Part shown: piece by piece, positions 6,354-7,061 of the stretch
Layout of the letters: each line of letters opens with the position of its first letter
How positions within the stretch are numbered: position 1 is the stretch's first letter
DNA from: Muribaculaceae bacterium
GTDB taxonomy: Bacteria; Bacteroidota; Bacteroidia; Bacteroidales; Muribaculaceae
Direction of reading: 5' to 3'
DNA length: 7,061 nucleotides
NCBI GenBank assembly: GCA_029051445.1
Contig: JAIDKP010000265.1
Span: 1-7,061 of the forward strand
Notes under the pieces: generated by a model
The model's input: only the letters and a program-made list of their open reading frames with translations
The model's database searches: none
Told to the model about the DNA's origin: nothing
Translations under genes and position numbers: made by a program

Positions 6354-6385
6354 CAAAGATAATGGCATAGGTCTTAACCTGCAAA
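6354..6385 (-). promoter_or_regulatory. Bacteroidetes-type promoter of the toxin-antitoxin-like cassette
   Basis: On the minus strand a -33 box TTTG (6385-6382) is followed, after 20 bp, by a -7 box TATCTTTG (6361-6354). This fits the Bacteroides consensus TTTG-N19-21-TAnnTTTG recognised by its primary sigma factor. Transcription should begin a few bases downstream, around 6347-6350, at or just before the ATG at 6347. Confidence 0.72.
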
Positions 6386-6398
6386 TCTTTATGCAGGT
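6377..6398. promoter_or_regulatory. Palindrome overlapping the -33 box, candidate operator
   Basis: ACCTGCA (6377-6383) and TGCAGGT (6392-6398) are perfect 7-nt inverted repeats separated by 8 nt, and the left arm covers part of the -33 box. This is where an autoregulating antitoxin would bind. The same hairpin also lies just after the stop of the phosphorylase gene, but it lacks a U-run on either side, so a terminator role is less likely. Confidence 0.45.
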
Positions 6399-6402
6399 GG
6401 GA

Positions 6403-7061
6403 TCAGATGCGGTCGAGTACTTTGCTGATGAGGTCGGGCATGGCGGTCTTGTAGTTGGGAGCGGCTTCGTGGCACATGCGGTTGGCGATGATGTTGCACA
6501 CGGTCATGGCGCGGTGCCCCATGAGGCGGCCGAGTCCCTGCAGGGGAGCGCTCTCCATCTCATAGTTGGTGACAGGATGTCCGTCGTAGCGGAATGTCTC
6601 GATGCGCGAGTTGAGATCGGGGTTGGCAAGGGGAAGGCGTAATTCGCGTCCCTGTGGCCCGTAGAAGCCGACGGCCGAGATTGTGCAGCCACGCACCATG
6701 TCATCGCCTCCGATCTGCTCTACGAGCGTTTTATCGGCTTCTACGACGTATGGGCGGGCCCAGGTCGGGTTCCAGCTGACGTGCTCGCAGAATTTTTCCT
6801 CGAAATCGAGATCTGACACGCTGTCGCGCCCTGCGTAGTAGTTGAGCACGCCGTCGAAACCGATGGAGCGTGCGGCTATGACGGGGGTGCCTATCTTGAG
6901 GTCGGGCTGCAGAGATCCGGAAGTGCCTATGCGCACCATGGTGAGGCTGCGCAGTGTGTCGCGTACCTCGCGTGTGCCGAAGTCGATGTTGGCGAGAGTG
7001 TCGAGCTCGTTGATGACGATGTCGATGTTGTCGGGACCGATACCGTGGCTCAGACACATGA
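6403..7061 (-). CDS. Uridine phosphorylase-like nucleoside phosphorylase, 3' part (5' end off window)
   Basis: This is the C-terminal 219 or so residues of a PNP/UDP family (NP-I) nucleoside phosphorylase, which cleaves uridine or a related nucleoside with phosphate to the base and (deoxy)ribose-1-phosphate in the cytoplasm. The frame is open to the window edge; the ATG at 7059-7057 is probably internal, since the family has about 70 residues before the SHGIGPDNIDIVINEL segment. Visible motifs are the phosphate-binding RIGTSGSLQP (near 6933), a GFYGPQGREL block whose Gln and Arg (near 6654) suit uracil recognition as in the GQGR motif of human uridine phosphorylase, and NYEMES (Glu near 6555) for the ribose site. 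It ends LISKVLDRI. With deoC it fits nucleoside salvage: the phosphorylase supplies pentose-1-phosphate, and the deoxy form, after isomerisation, is the DeoC substrate. Uridine specificity is likely but not proven from sequence alone. Confidence 0.9.
   Translation of the reverse strand, partial: MCLSHGIGPDNIDIVINELDTLANIDFGTREVRDTLRSLTMVRIGTSGSLQPDLKIGTPVIAARSIGFDGVLNYYAGRDSVSDLDFEEKFCEHVSWNPTWARPYVVEADKTLVEQIGGDDMVRGCTISAVGFYGPQGRELRLPLANPDLNSRIETFRYDGHPVTNYEMESAPLQGLGRLMGHRAMTVCNIIANRMCHEAAPNYKTAMPDLISKVLDRI

Noticed and set aside
6348..6368. Antitoxin start at the in-frame ATG at 6368
   Set aside because: It is upstream of the -7 promoter box, so it would not be on the transcript made from that promoter.
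6391..6642. Plus-strand 83-codon open frame opposite the phosphorylase gene
   Set aside because: It is antisense to the well-supported phosphorylase C-terminus and has no recognisable motif or start signal.

Overview
The window looks like chromosomal DNA from a gut Bacteroidota, probably order Bacteroidales and perhaps Muribaculaceae. The reasons are a tricorn-type S41 protease with a lysine-rich linker, a SusA/neopullulanase-like GH13 enzyme, Bacteroidetes-style DeoC and uridine phosphorylase, an almost complete lack of Shine-Dalgarno sequences before starts, and one well-formed Bacteroidetes promoter (TTTG, 20 bp spacer, TAnnTTTG). The family assignment is inference; no 16S or other marker is present.

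Layout. 1-1512 (+) is the 3' part of a tricorn-like protease that enters from the left edge. It is followed by a strong 18-bp hairpin (1522-1561). 1597-5461 (+) is a tightly packed four-gene run with gaps of only 4-5 nt: a secreted GH13 amylase/neopullulanase with an unusual insertion, a MazG-like nucleotide pyrophosphohydrolase, deoxyribose-phosphate aldolase (deoC) carrying a His/Cys-rich N-terminal tail, and a GYF-CD225 (dispanin-like) membrane protein. A hairpin with U-rich flanks on both strands (5497-5528) separates this run from a convergent minus-strand block. That block, read right to left, holds the 3' part of a uridine/nucleoside phosphorylase (6403-7061, cut by the right edge), a Bacteroidetes promoter with an overlapping palindrome (6354-6398), and a two-gene cassette resembling an antitoxin plus AbiEii-type nucleotidyltransferase toxin (5546-6347).

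How the genes relate. DeoC and the nucleoside phosphorylase both belong to nucleoside/pentose salvage, and the MazG-like protein also acts on nucleotides, so the neighbourhood has a nucleotide-salvage flavour. The amylase and the dispanin-like protein share the transcript but not an obvious pathway. The toxin-antitoxin-like cassette is clearly AT-richer than its neighbours (for example 19/60 G+C at 5701-5760 against 40/60 at 4561-4620, counted by hand). Its toxin seems to lack the family's C-terminal part, so it looks like an acquired and possibly decaying module.

The most notable items are the natural metal-binding-type tail on DeoC, the apparently leaderless and possibly self-regulated promoter of the cassette, the truncated toxin, and the arginine-rich insertion in the amylase. 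I found no CRISPR array, tRNA, rRNA or intact mobile element.
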